Positions 1 through 9,341 of a stretch of 64,000 nt of DNA are shown piece by piece. Position numbers and translations under genes: made by a program. Each line of letters starts with the position of its first letter. The stretch's first letter is position 1. Below the pieces are notes generated by a model. The model made no database searches and was not told the DNA's origin. It saw nothing but the letters and a program-made list of their open reading frames with translations. Source of the DNA: Ehrlichia chaffeensis str. Arkansas (GTDB lineage: Bacteria; Pseudomonadota; Alphaproteobacteria; Rickettsiales; Anaplasmataceae); NCBI RefSeq assembly GCF_000013145.1, contig NC_007799.1:992001-1056000 (forward strand), written 5' to 3'.

Positions 1-2
1 AT

Positions 3-425
3 GAGACAGAAAATATAAACAATTTAAAAATACGTGAAAAAGTACAACATGCAGTGTACCTGTGCTTAACATATTATATGTCTTTACCAAATTACCGAGA
101 ATTGTTAAAAAGCATATTATCTGCAACATCATATAACATGTGTTTCTTTTCTAAATCTTTATATAAATTAGTAGATCACATTTGGTATTTAATTGGTGAT
201 CAATCAACTGACTTTAATTATTATACCAAAAGAACTACACTAGCTGTTGTATATACAAGTACTATTATGTATTTTATCAATGATTTTTCTCATAATCATT
301 CTGATACTATTCTTTTTTTAGAAAGACGTATTAATAACGTCATACAGATACATAAATTAAAGTCATATATAGCTAATAAGACAGAAAAATTTAATATATT
401 CAAAGTCAAATTTGATGATGAATAA
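3..425 (+). CDS. COQ9 family ubiquinone biosynthesis protein, C-terminal part
   Basis: The reading frame is open from the first bases of the window, so this is the 3' part of a gene that begins upstream; the GTG at 54 is only the first in-frame start codon inside the window. The visible 140 residues match the conserved C-terminal half of COQ9: a DxSTDFNYYTKR block, then LAVVYTSTIMYFINDFS and a DTILFLERRINNVI block. COQ9 is a lipid-binding helper of the COQ7 hydroxylation step in ubiquinone synthesis. This fits the aerobic respiration genes elsewhere in the window (coxBA, ubiE). The family call rests on the motifs and is fairly secure; the N-terminus cannot be judged. Confidence 0.8.
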   Translation, partial: ETENINNLKIREKVQHAVYLCLTYYMSLPNYRELLKSILSATSYNMCFFSKSLYKLVDHIWYLIGDQSTDFNYYTKRTTLAVVYTSTIMYFINDFSHNHSDTILFLERRINNVIQIHKLKSYIANKTEKFNIFKVKFDDE

Positions 426-889
426 AGAAAAGTTATATTATAACAGATTTTACCAATCAAATACTGTCAGCATTAATAATGCAACTGTTATATTTTCAAT
501 GCAGCAAAGTACAAAAATTTTACTCAAACCAAATACTAAAAAAATCAAATATCACTATTGATAAAACTATAGTTTTATCAATAAAATTAATCACAAACCG
601 TAACTATTATTAGTAGTGTAACATTATATTTTGCTATAAAAACCAACCATATCTTTAAGCTTATCAATCTCAATAGGCAGTTGTAATTAGAGAAAAATAC
701 TAAGATAAAACAATAAAAAATTAATTTAGAAATATTATACAACAGATAATATTATAAAAATCCCATACACTAAACATAAAATATTGGAACAAGTAAAGAT
801 ATTTTAAGATATTTATCTGATAAATAGTGCATTATAATATTTACCAAATATGCTATAAATTAAATGTTACACTTATTATATTATACACT
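426..889. other. Intergenic region, COQ9 to hlyD
   Basis: AT-rich gap with no gene that I can support. The only clear structure is a perfect 26-bp palindrome at 557-582, listed separately. No T-run follows it on the + strand, so it is not a standard terminator for the COQ9 gene. Confidence 0.6.
557..582. other. Perfect 26-bp palindrome
   Basis: The half-site ATTGATAAAACTA is followed at once by its exact reverse complement, so either strand can form a 13-bp stem or, more realistically, an 11-bp stem with a 4-nt loop. It lies about 130 bp after the COQ9 stop codon and 300 bp before hlyD. It could be a weak terminator, an mRNA-stabilising hairpin or a protein-binding site; the sequence does not decide. 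Confidence 0.5.
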
Positions 890-2407
890 ATGTATCAAAA
901 ACTCAAAAATCTCATAAAAGTAGGGTTTTCACTACCAAAACTTTTAGGACATAACACACTACATCTAGAAGATAGTGAAGAAAAATCAAGATCAAGCATA
1001 CTAACTAAATCACTGTTTATTATAGACAACATAATAAACTTTTTATTTAAGTACAACAGAAAGGATTCAGTAAATGAGGTATTGAAAATATCATGGGGTC
1101 CGCTATTCACTGGATTTATCATTATTTTACTCTTTTTTGGCATATTTGGAATATGGTCTGCAGTAGCACCACTCGATGGATCAGTAATTGCACAAGGAGA
1201 AGTTATTCCTTCATCAGAAAAACAAATAATCCAACATTTAGAAGGTGGCATCATTAATAAGATCCTAGTCAAGGAAGGAGAATTAGTACAAAAAAATCAG
1301 CCTATAATATCTTTACATAATACTACAGCTAAAGCCAATCTAGACATTATAAAAGAACGAGTACTTGATCTATTAGCAACAGAGGCTAGGTTAGTTGCTA
1401 TAAAATACAATTATGAATCTCTAATCTTTCCAGACACTCTAAAAAATCTATCAGATGAAAAAACAAGAATACAAATAATAAAAAATCAGCAACAGTTATT
1501 TGAGTCGCACAAGAAGAACGTATCCGGACAAATAGATATTTTACAACAACGTATAAAACAGCTACACCAAGAATTATCCGGGTTATCTGCTCAACTAACT
1601 TCAGCAATCACTCAACATAAATTAATTAATGAAGAATTAGAAACAAAAAAAAGCCTGTTAGAGAATGGATATATTAGCAAACCATATATTATTGCACTTG
1701 AACGTCAATATGCTGAATCCAAAGGGAAAATAGGACAAATTAAATCTGCTATTGCATCAGTAAATCAAAAAATTGGAGAAAATAAATTAGAAATAATTAA
1801 TATTACCAACAATGTGCAAAATAAAATCAATCTTGAACTTAAAGATGTAACATCTGCCATAACAGACCTAAAAGAAAAGATGAAAACTGCTCAAGACATA
1901 TTGGATAGAACTATAATAAGGTCTCCTCAAGCCGGCATCATAACAGGATTAAAATACCACACAGAAGGTGGAGTAATACCTCCTGGAGCTCCCATAACAA
2001 ACGTTGTACCACTAAATGACGATTTAATTATAGATGCAAAAATACAAACAAGGCATATTGAAGAAATTCTATCTGCACAAATGAAAGATAAAAATATAGT
2101 ATCATATGAGAACTATCATGGATTAAAAGCAAAAGTACGCCTAAGTGCATATAACATACGTAAAATTGGATTAGTAAATGGAATAGTAGTACAAGTATCA
2201 GCTGATGCTTTAAGTGAAGTCAATGGAATGCGTTACTATAAAATACAAGTAATAATACCAAAAGAACAATCTGCAAAGCTAAAAAATTTAAAATTGTATC
2301 CTGGAATGCCAGCAGAAGTTTTTATAATTACTCAATCTCGCACTTTGTTTAACTATCTGTTCACTCCAATAACTAGTACTTTTGAAAAAGCTTTTAATGA
2401 AAGATAA
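890..2407 (+). CDS. Type I secretion membrane fusion protein, HlyD family
   Basis: Periplasmic adaptor that links an inner-membrane ABC exporter to a TolC channel. From the ATG at 890 it has 505 residues: a cytoplasmic N-terminus of about 70, one membrane segment near residues 71-92, then the biotinyl/lipoyl-like block QHLEGGIINKILVKEGE with the typical LEGGI motif, a long coiled coil near residues 150-340, and a C-terminal block with the second half of the lipoyl fold (DRTIIRSPQAGIITGL). This is the order found in HlyD/PrtE proteins. A GTG at 827 would add 21 residues, but the ATG matches the family better. The ABC subunit is not in the window; a TolC-type protein is at 52549. The last 80 codons are repeated twice downstream in broken form. 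Confidence 0.85.
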   Translation: MYQKLKNLIKVGFSLPKLLGHNTLHLEDSEEKSRSSILTKSLFIIDNIINFLFKYNRKDSVNEVLKISWGPLFTGFIIILLFFGIFGIWSAVAPLDGSVIAQGEVIPSSEKQIIQHLEGGIINKILVKEGELVQKNQPIISLHNTTAKANLDIIKERVLDLLATEARLVAIKYNYESLIFPDTLKNLSDEKTRIQIIKNQQQLFESHKKNVSGQIDILQQRIKQLHQELSGLSAQLTSAITQHKLINEELETKKSLLENGYISKPYIIALERQYAESKGKIGQIKSAIASVNQKIGENKLEIINITNNVQNKINLELKDVTSAITDLKEKMKTAQDILDRTIIRSPQAGIITGLKYHTEGGVIPPGAPITNVVPLNDDLIIDAKIQTRHIEEILSAQMKDKNIVSYENYHGLKAKVRLSAYNIRKIGLVNGIVVQVSADALSEVNGMRYYKIQVIIPKEQSAKLKNLKLYPGMPAEVFIITQSRTLFNYLFTPITSTFEKAFNER

Positions 2408-2886
2408 AATTGGATTAGTAAATGGAATAGTAGTACAGTATCAGCTGATGCTTTAAGCGAAGTTAATTGGAATACGTTACCATAAAATACAAGTAATAAT
2501 ACCAAGAAAACCTGCAAGCTAAAAAATTTAAAATTGTATCCTGGAATGCTAACAGAAGTTTTTATAATTACTCAGTCTCGCACTTTGTTTAACTATGTAT
2601 TCACTCCAATAACTAGTACTTTTGAAAAAGCTTTTAATGAAAGATAAAATTGGATTAGTAAATGGAATAGTAGTACAGTATCAGCTGATGCTTTAAGTGA
2701 AGTTAATTGGAATACGTTACCATAAAATACAAGTAATAATACCAAGAAAACCTGCAAGCTAAAAAATTTAAAATTGTATCCTGGAATGCTAGCAGAAGTT
2801 TTTATAATTACTCAGTCTCGCACTTTGTTTAACTATCTGTTCACTCCAATAACTAGTACTTTTGAAAAAGCTTTCAATAAAAGATA
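2162..2886 (+). repeat. Triplicated 3' end of the hlyD gene
   Basis: Three head-to-tail copies of about 240 bp. Copy 1 (2162-2404) is the functional 3' end of hlyD; copies 2 (2405-2644) and 3 (2645-2886) follow directly. Copies 2 and 3 share the same indels relative to copy 1, among them a lost A in GTAGTACAAG and an extra T in the AATTGG stretch, so they are out of frame and not translated as HlyD. The shared changes mean copy 3 arose from an already decayed copy 2. Confidence 0.95.
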
Positions 2887-3354
2887 AAAACAACCAAATC
2901 TAAGATTACATAGAATACAATAAATGTATTTCATATAATGCTAATCTATGGAACACATTTAAGTATAATTCAAAAAGGGAAAAGCATTATGAAAACAATA
3001 GGAAATATTATTTATACTTATATTTAATGTAAACTCATAGAAAATCCACAAACATACAATAAGTTACTTAAAAATAACTTAAATGTTTCAATTGCGATAA
3101 ATAGATTTTTGATACTTATAATATTTAGAAAATAGAAATTACACTTTTGCATATCTATGATAACACAAAGCTATATAATACACATTACCTATACAAGCTT
3201 TTCCATACTTATAACAATGAGCACACTCTACACATCACTGATATTAGTATAACTACTTACACAAGCATCCTCCACAATCAGAATTTACATCTGCCAGACA
3301 ATTATATATCTAAGATAATATTAAACCATATCACAATAAACCATTAAATACTAT
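2887..3354. other. Intergenic region, hlyD repeats to iron permease
   Basis: About 470 bp with no recognisable gene. A 66-codon open frame (3147-3347) starts with TTG, has no ribosome binding site and reads as low-complexity sequence expected by chance at this AT content, so I do not call it. Confidence 0.6.
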
Positions 3355-4971
3355 TTACAACATGATTTTATATTTAGACTTATCATATTGAAACATTCTA
3401 CATAATATAACTACTGATATCAGTCCAATAAGCACTATAACTAGAGCATATGGAGCTGCATCAGTATATCTTTCATCACTGATAAGCTCATACATCCTGG
3501 TAGCCATAGTATCAAAGTTAAAAGGCCTAATAATTAATGTTGCTGCAAGTTCTTTTATCACATCAACAAATACCAATAAAAATCCAACTAGTATACTCTT
3601 TTTAATCATCGGAATATGAACATTAAAACATGTAGAAACTATACTATGCCCCATCAATAAAGACGACCAATCTATTTCTTTCGGAATTTTATTTAATCCA
3701 GATTCTATAGGACCTAAAGATACAGCAAGAAATCTAAAAACATAAGCATATATTAACCCAAATGTTGTCCCAATCAGAGCAAATGAAAAATATGAGTTCA
3801 CAAAATGCGATATATTTCCAAGTAATACCATAACACTGACAGCAACAATGGTATTGGGAATAGCATAACCCATCACAATAAATTTTATTGCATAAGACAA
3901 CGATTCCCTTTTTCTGATGATATACGACATAACAATTGATATCACAATAGCAATAACAGCTGTTATAAATGCTATACTAACACTATTGAATACAGACATA
4001 TAAAATCGATTATTAAGTGCCAATGTTCCTATTTTTTGAACAGTCCAATATAATAAAGGAACTACAGGTATTACAAATCCTATTAACACTGGCAATAAAC
4101 ACACACAATATATTAGTATAAGTTTCAACTTACTCTTAACTTGCCAAGTATGATAATATTCCGTATTCATCTTTATTGTTGAATACGATATACCTTTCCC
4201 ACGAAATAATTTTTCCAATATGATAAGCAAAAATATAAAAAACAATGCAATAAAAGCAAATAAACAAGCAGAATACTTATCATGCAATAAAAACCAATTT
4301 CTATATATTCCTCTAGTAAAAGTATCGATTGCAAGAAACTGTGGTGTACCAAAATCAGATATTACTTCCATTAATACAAATGATACACTAACAGCAATAG
4401 CTGGACGTACTACAGGTAAAGCAATAGAAGTTAAAATTTTATACCTAGAAGAACATAACGTAGTAGCAACTGCAACAGTACTACGAATAGCTATTAGACC
4501 TGTTCTAACTAACATATATACATAAGGATATAGATTAAATCCTATAATAATAATTCCCCATTCCAAAGATTTAATACTAGGGAAATAATAATCACCTTTA
4601 CTCCAATGAAAGGTCTCTCGTAAAAAAACCTGTAAAGGACCTGAAAACTCAAAAATATTTACATAAACATATGCAACTATATATCCTGGTATTGAAAGCG
4701 GTAAAAAAAGAGCTATTTCAAAAAATTTACGTCCAAAAAATGAATAATAAGTTACAAACCAAGCTGTTGATACCCCAATAATAAGTGCTATTATTCCTAC
4801 TCCTAACATCAAAATAATAGTATTAAAAGCATATTCAGGTAAAACAGATGTTAGTAAATCCATCGTCTTATTCTCAGTAAATATAATAGAAACCAATGAA
4901 AATATTGGTGCTATAAACATGCCAACTAATATACAGAGAAAAACGTTCTTCGAAAGGTTTGCAAACGACAC
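3355..4971 (-). CDS. Iron(III) ABC transporter permease, FbpB/SfuB type
   Basis: Inner-membrane permease of a ferric iron importer. The 538-residue protein is a fusion of two binding-protein-dependent permease domains, as in FbpB. Each half has about six membrane segments and its own cytoplasmic coupling loop: one around SSRYKILTSIALPVVRP, the other around GHSIVSTCFNVHIPMIKKS. Length and duplicated architecture match the family. Translation starts with GTG at 4971; no strong ribosome binding site is visible. The binding protein and ATPase are not adjacent, in keeping with the scattered transporter genes of Ehrlichia. The cytochrome b561 gene is divergent and 146 bp away. Iron rather than another substrate is inferred from the two-domain layout. 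Confidence 0.8.
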   Translation of the reverse strand: MSFANLSKNVFLCILVGMFIAPIFSLVSIIFTENKTMDLLTSVLPEYAFNTIILMLGVGIIALIIGVSTAWFVTYYSFFGRKFFEIALFLPLSIPGYIVAYVYVNIFEFSGPLQVFLRETFHWSKGDYYFPSIKSLEWGIIIIGFNLYPYVYMLVRTGLIAIRSTVAVATTLCSSRYKILTSIALPVVRPAIAVSVSFVLMEVISDFGTPQFLAIDTFTRGIYRNWFLLHDKYSACLFAFIALFFIFLLIILEKLFRGKGISYSTIKMNTEYYHTWQVKSKLKLILIYCVCLLPVLIGFVIPVVPLLYWTVQKIGTLALNNRFYMSVFNSVSIAFITAVIAIVISIVMSYIIRKRESLSYAIKFIVMGYAIPNTIVAVSVMVLLGNISHFVNSYFSFALIGTTFGLIYAYVFRFLAVSLGPIESGLNKIPKEIDWSSLLMGHSIVSTCFNVHIPMIKKSILVGFLLVFVDVIKELAATLIIRPFNFDTMATRMYELISDERYTDAAPYALVIVLIGLISVVILCRMFQYDKSKYKIML

Positions 4972-5117
4972 TATATTTGAGAATTAATTACTACCCAGTC
5001 CTATGTTTATTATACATAAACAATCTTTACAGTCACTTAAAACCTTGCAAAATATTTTATTGATAAAATTTCCCCATATGTGATATATAAGGGCTTAAAT
5101 ATTCGACTAAGTATTTT

Positions 5118-5663
5118 ATGATTGAAGAAAAGATAGGAAAAAAGTATCAGTATCATGTTTCTCTAAGGATAATGCATTGGTTAACTGGCATACCAATCAT
5201 ACTGATGCTGATTATGGGTTTTTGCTTAAAAATGGAGATCTTCCCTAGTCATTATCCAATAGGACAGCTGTATACCATACATAAAGCAATCGGGATGGTA
5301 CTATTGTTTTTTTTAACATTACGCATAATATGCAGATTTAATTCAATTACTCCATCTTATCCTAAAAGCTTCTCATATTTCTTGACGGTAGTATCTAAAA
5401 TTACACATACAAGCTTATATATTACCGCTATAGGAATGGCCACTTCTGGCTATGTCATGTCTTCAGCTTCAGGAAGAGCAATAAAAATCTTTTCATGTAA
5501 TATTCCACTATTAATTGATACTAATAAACATATAGCTAATGTCGCTCAGCAATGCCACAATATATGTGCGTATATATTGTCCGCTTTAATAATTGTGCAT
5601 ATATTAGCAGCACTAAAGCACAAGTTTATAGATAAAGATAATGTTTTTAATCGTATAATATAA
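5118..5663 (+). CDS. Cytochrome b561 family protein
   Basis: Di-haem inner-membrane cytochrome of 181 residues with four predicted membrane segments. Candidate haem-ligand histidines are in RIMHWLTGIP (first helix), IHKAIGMVLL (second helix) and the last helix (VHILAALKHKFID). Members move electrons between the quinone pool and periplasmic or small-molecule partners. It begins at an ATG at 5118 and is followed after 11 bp by the nitronate monooxygenase-like gene, so the two may share a transcript. The family call is good; the physiological partner is unknown. Confidence 0.8.
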   Translation: MIEEKIGKKYQYHVSLRIMHWLTGIPIILMLIMGFCLKMEIFPSHYPIGQLYTIHKAIGMVLLFFLTLRIICRFNSITPSYPKSFSYFLTVVSKITHTSLYITAIGMATSGYVMSSASGRAIKIFSCNIPLLIDTNKHIANVAQQCHNICAYILSALIIVHILAALKHKFIDKDNVFNRII

Positions 5664-5674
5664 TCAGAGTCGTC

Positions 5675-6721
5675 ATGCTATCAGAATTATGGAAAGTAGG
5701 CATAGAGTTTTTAGGAAGTAAATTTGCCATTATGGGTGGAGCAATGAGTTGGGTCTCAGATCCTTACTTAGTATCTGCAATATCAAATGCCGGAGGTTTC
5801 GGTGTTTTAGCATGCGGTTCTATTAGTCCAGAAGAATTAAGAAAAGAAATAGAACTTACTCAACAATTAACAAACAATGCGTTTGGAGTAAATCTAATTA
5901 TAATGCACCCTATTCTTAATGAATTAATCGAGGTATGCATTGAAAAAAACATTACACACATAGTATTAGCTGGTGGTATACCTAATAGTAAAATTATAAG
6001 CCATATTAAAAATGCAAAAATTAAAGTGATGTGCTTTGCATCATCTTTGTCAATTGCAAAAAGATTAGTAAGAATAGGAGTAGACGCATTAATAGTAGAG
6101 GGGATGGAAGCAGGTGGACACATAGGCCCTGTAAGTACCTCTGTACTTGCACAAGAAATATTACCCTACTTTAGGCAAGAAGAATCTCTTAAAAAAGTAC
6201 CCATTTTTATTGCTGGAGGCATTGGAAGGGGTGAAATGATAGCACACTATCTAATAATGGGAGCCAGTGGATGTCAAATTGGCACGCTTTTTGTATGCAC
6301 ACATGAATCACGTGTACACAAAAACTTTAAGGAAATCTTTATTAAATCCTCTTCTAGAGATGCAATATCATCTTCACAATTGAGCAAAGATTTTTCAGTG
6401 ATACCAGTAAGAGCTATAGAAAATGATGCTAGCATGAAGTTTTTAGAACTACAAAAAGACGTAATCAGTTTATACCATCAAGGAAAAATTTCAAAAGAAG
6501 ATGGTCAACTTACTATAGAAAAATTTTGGGCTGGAGCATTACGCAAAGCGGTAATAGATGGAGATATTACTAATGGGTCTCTTATGGCTGGACAAAGTGT
6601 AGGTATGGTACATGAAATACAAACTACTGAACAGGTAATCCAAAGTCTTATACTACAAGCCTGCAATTATATAACTTCAGTACAAAAAATTAACCAACAT
6701 CAAACTATTGCATGTACATAA
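5675..6721 (+). CDS. Nitronate monooxygenase / FabK-like FMN flavoprotein
   Basis: A TIM-barrel FMN enzyme of 348 residues. The N-terminal block GGAMSWVSDPYLVSAIS, the glycine-rich NAGGFGVLACGS, the central motif EGMEAGGHIGPVST and the phosphate-binding part IAGGIGRGE are typical of the 2-nitropropane dioxygenase family, which also contains enoyl-ACP reductase II (FabK). It could oxidise alkyl nitronates or act as an FMN enoyl reductase; sequence alone does not settle which. The gene lies 11 bp after the b561 gene on the same strand. Confidence 0.8.
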   Translation: MLSELWKVGIEFLGSKFAIMGGAMSWVSDPYLVSAISNAGGFGVLACGSISPEELRKEIELTQQLTNNAFGVNLIIMHPILNELIEVCIEKNITHIVLAGGIPNSKIISHIKNAKIKVMCFASSLSIAKRLVRIGVDALIVEGMEAGGHIGPVSTSVLAQEILPYFRQEESLKKVPIFIAGGIGRGEMIAHYLIMGASGCQIGTLFVCTHESRVHKNFKEIFIKSSSRDAISSSQLSKDFSVIPVRAIENDASMKFLELQKDVISLYHQGKISKEDGQLTIEKFWAGALRKAVIDGDITNGSLMAGQSVGMVHEIQTTEQVIQSLILQACNYITSVQKINQHQTIACT

Positions 6722-7157
6722 GTAAATAATGTCACACTTCATATAACCTGATACAAGATCATAAATTTACTGAGTTAAGTACCAAATAAGCTTCTTTCTA
6801 GAGAGTTTACTTCATACTATTTCATAATTTCTCACATAAAAAGCATAGCAGGAAATCTCATGTAAACGTGAAATACTATATTCTTTTTTAAATACCAATA
6901 CAATTGAATACAAAAAAACTTTTACAACTTATTATGTTTATCTTAAAACCTTATTTTAAGATTCCTTATGTCACAAAATAACAAAAATACTATTTACAAA
7001 ATACACCACAATTTCATCAAATAAAAAAAACTATACACTTTATTATACTACAGTAGATATACCATAAAAGATTTTAAGTAACTTGACATAATATTACCTT
7101 GGTATAGCATATGATTCAGTATTTTATATTAAAATTTATTATGTATTGGAGCATAAA
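6722..7157. other. Intergenic region before SCO1
   Basis: About 435 bp with no gene. A small hairpin (CTTAAAA, 5-nt loop, TTTTAAG; 6942-6960) lacks a T-run. A TTGACA hexamer at 7083-7088, with AT-rich sequence about 18 bp downstream, may be the -35 box for the SCO1 gene, but the -10 box is not convincing. Confidence 0.5.
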
Positions 7158-7775
7158 ATGAAAGTTATCAAATTTATACTTAATATCTGTTTATTATTTG
7201 CAGCAATTTTTCTAGGATATTCCTACGTAACAAAACAAGGCATTTTTCAAGTAAGAGATCATAACACTCCCAATACAAATATATCAAATAAAGCCAGCAT
7301 TACTACTAGTTTTTCGTTAGTAAATCAAGATGGAAATACAGTAAATAGTCAAGATTTTTTGGGAAAATACATGCTAGTTTTATTTGGATTTTCTTCATGT
7401 AAAAGCATCTGCCCTGCTGAATTAGGAATAGCATCTGAAGTTCTCTCACAGCTTGGTAATGACACAGACAAGTTACAAGTAATTTTCATTACAATTGATC
7501 CAACAAATGATACTGTACAAAAATTAAAAACATTTCATGAACATTTTGATCCTAGAATTCAAATGCTAACAGGCAGTGCAGAAGATATTGAAAAAATAAT
7601 AAAAAATTACAAAATATATGTTGGACAAGCAGATAAAGATAATCAAATTGATCACTCTGCCATAATGTACATTATCGATAAAAAAGGAGAATACATTTCA
7701 CACTTTTCTCCAGATTTAAAATCAACAGAAAATCAAGTAGATAAGTTACTATCTATAATAAAACAATATCTCTAA
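7158..7775 (+). CDS. SCO1/SenC family copper chaperone
   Basis: Thioredoxin-fold protein that delivers copper to the CuA site of cytochrome c oxidase subunit II, acting from the inner membrane on the periplasmic side. The start is the ATG at 7158, with GGAG placed well upstream, rather than the TTG at 7146; this gives 205 residues. An N-terminal membrane anchor covers about residues 5-25. The copper-binding CxxxC is present as FGFSSCKSICP (Cys81 and Cys85), and the conserved third ligand His is in DHSAIMY. Its presumed target, CoxB, is encoded at 36187. Confidence 0.87.
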   Translation: MKVIKFILNICLLFAAIFLGYSYVTKQGIFQVRDHNTPNTNISNKASITTSFSLVNQDGNTVNSQDFLGKYMLVLFGFSSCKSICPAELGIASEVLSQLGNDTDKLQVIFITIDPTNDTVQKLKTFHEHFDPRIQMLTGSAEDIEKIIKNYKIYVGQADKDNQIDHSAIMYIIDKKGEYISHFSPDLKSTENQVDKLLSIIKQYL

Positions 7776-7834
7776 TTTAATAATTAATTAAAGAGAATAG
7801 TACACACTCTTATATAAATTCATGGATATATGTG

Positions 7835-8854
7835 ATGGGTAGATTTCTTTTGGTGTTTCTATCGCTAATTACATTAGCATTTAATTCCAGCGCACAACAA
7901 ATACGAGTTGTTGGATCATCTACAGCATTCCCATTTATTTCAGCTATAGCAGAAGAATTTGGAAGATTTTCAGATTACGGCACCCCTATTATAGAATCAG
8001 TAGGTAGCGGAATGGGATTCAGCATGTTTTGTCAAGGTGTAGGGAAAAATACTCCAGATATAGTAATGTCATCAAGAAAAATTAAGGATGCAGAAGTTAA
8101 ATTATGTCAAAGTAATAATATTAACAATATTATAGAGATCATTATAGGTTATGATGGCATAGTTATAGCAAATTCCAAAGATAGTGCCAAACTTGATTTT
8201 ACAAAAAAAGACCTATTCAAAGCTTTAAGTAAATACTCCACATCAAATGAGTATGTTGAAACAATACCGTCCAACAACTTCAGATATTGGTCTGAAATCA
8301 ATAATAGATTCCCTAATATTGATATTGAGATCTATGGACCATATAAAAATACTGGAACCTATAACATACTAGTAGAAGAGATCATGCAAGATGCTTGTAT
8401 GAATAACCAAAATTTTATCGATGTATACTCAGATCCTACAAAAAGGCGTCGTATATGTAGTATTATGCGTAACGATGGCAAATACATTGAAGTTGCTGCC
8501 AACGAAAACATTATTATACAAAAAATAGCAAAAAATCAAGACGCTTTTGGCATATTAAGTTTTAGTTTCTTAGTAAAAAATCAAGATAAAATACATGCAA
8601 ATAAAATAGCAGGTATAGAACCTAATTATGAAACTATATCTTCAGGAAAATACATTCTGTCAAGACCCATATACCTATATATAAAACAAGAACACATCAG
8701 TTTTTCTCCCAGCTTGAAAGAATTTATTAAGGTAATTCTAAGAGAAGATTCCATCGGCAAGAACGGATACTTAATTGGGCTAGGTTTTATACCTTTATCA
8801 GATAAAGACTTACAAGACACTAAAAATCGTATTACCGGTATATTAGAAAAATAA
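7835..8854 (+). CDS. pstS: Phosphate ABC transporter substrate-binding protein
   Basis: Periplasmic phosphate receptor of the Pst importer. A signal peptide is clear (MGRFLLVFLSLITLAFNSSA), followed by the PstS start block RVVGSSTAFPF, in which Ser/Thr contact phosphate, and GSGMGFSMFC. The 339-residue length fits the family. ATG at 7835 is preferred over the overlapping GTG at 7832. The permease PstC lies 7 kb away and the other subunits are not in the window, so the operon is split. Confidence 0.8.
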   Translation: MGRFLLVFLSLITLAFNSSAQQIRVVGSSTAFPFISAIAEEFGRFSDYGTPIIESVGSGMGFSMFCQGVGKNTPDIVMSSRKIKDAEVKLCQSNNINNIIEIIIGYDGIVIANSKDSAKLDFTKKDLFKALSKYSTSNEYVETIPSNNFRYWSEINNRFPNIDIEIYGPYKNTGTYNILVEEIMQDACMNNQNFIDVYSDPTKRRRICSIMRNDGKYIEVAANENIIIQKIAKNQDAFGILSFSFLVKNQDKIHANKIAGIEPNYETISSGKYILSRPIYLYIKQEHISFSPSLKEFIKVILREDSIGKNGYLIGLGFIPLSDKDLQDTKNRITGILEK

Positions 8855-8935
8855 TAGCACATATCATAAACATAACCTTATTTATAATAATATATACTTT
8901 TAGTATTTTTATAATCATAATTTCTTAAAAAGAAT

Positions 8936-8965
8936 TTGACATAATTAATTTGTTGTTGGTATCAT
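8936..8965 (+). promoter_or_regulatory. Sigma-70-type promoter of rpsU
   Basis: TTGACA at 8936-8941, an 18-bp spacer and TATCAT at 8960-8965 sit 35 bp before the start codon of rpsU. The -35 box is perfect and the -10 box has one mismatch from TATAAT, which makes this the best promoter I can find in the window. Confidence 0.6.
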
Positions 8966-8986
8966 TATTGCTCGATTTATCTATAT

Positions 8987-8992
8987 AGGAGG
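8987..8992 (+). promoter_or_regulatory. Strong ribosome binding site that sets the rpsU TTG start
   Basis: AGGAGG is followed by 7 nt and then TTG at 9000. No ATG is available in frame nearby and the protein begins exactly where S21 should, so this site supports the unusual TTG start. Confidence 0.8.
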
Positions 8993-8999
8993 ACTTTCT

Positions 9000-9272
9000 T
9001 TGGTTGAAGTTATAGTTTACCATGGAGATATAGAACAAGGTATACGTACCCTTAAAAAGAAGTTACAACGTGAGGGAAAACCTAGGCAGATGAAAATTAC
9101 TCACCATGAGAAACCATCAGAAAAACGTGCAAGAAAAAAGGATGATTGTGAAAGAAGAAGAAAAAAATTGCACAAGGTGCCTTACGAACCGCAGTTTACT
9201 AAGTTTCAAGTTAGTGCTAGACATTTTCAGGTGAAGAGGCCTTCTCAAGCTGATAATAGCACTAGTGAATGA
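9000..9272 (+). CDS. rpsU: 30S ribosomal protein S21
   Basis: Small basic ribosomal protein of 90 residues. The N-terminus MVEVIVYHGDIEQGIRTLKK and the basic stretch ending in ERRRKKLHK are typical of S21. The family usually has 60-75 residues; the extra 15-20 at the C-terminus are an extension seen in alphaproteobacterial members. Translation starts at TTG with a strong ribosome binding site. sucC begins 70 bp downstream on the same strand. Confidence 0.9.
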   Translation: MVEVIVYHGDIEQGIRTLKKKLQREGKPRQMKITHHEKPSEKRARKKDDCERRRKKLHKVPYEPQFTKFQVSARHFQVKRPSQADNSTSE

Positions 9273-9341
9273 GCATAAATTTATACTATAGCTCATCTAT
9301 ATTTTTAATCAGTAGTCAGAGTTCAAGTAAGGTGTATTAAT

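Noticed and set aside
3147-3347. 66-codon + strand ORF
   Set aside because: TTG start, no ribosome binding site, low-complexity His/Asn/Tyr/Thr composition; expected by chance.
7083-7115. SCO1 promoter with a perfect TTGACA
   Set aside because: TATAGC is 14 bp and TATGAT 21 bp from the -35 box; neither spacing is acceptable, so it is not listed as a promoter.
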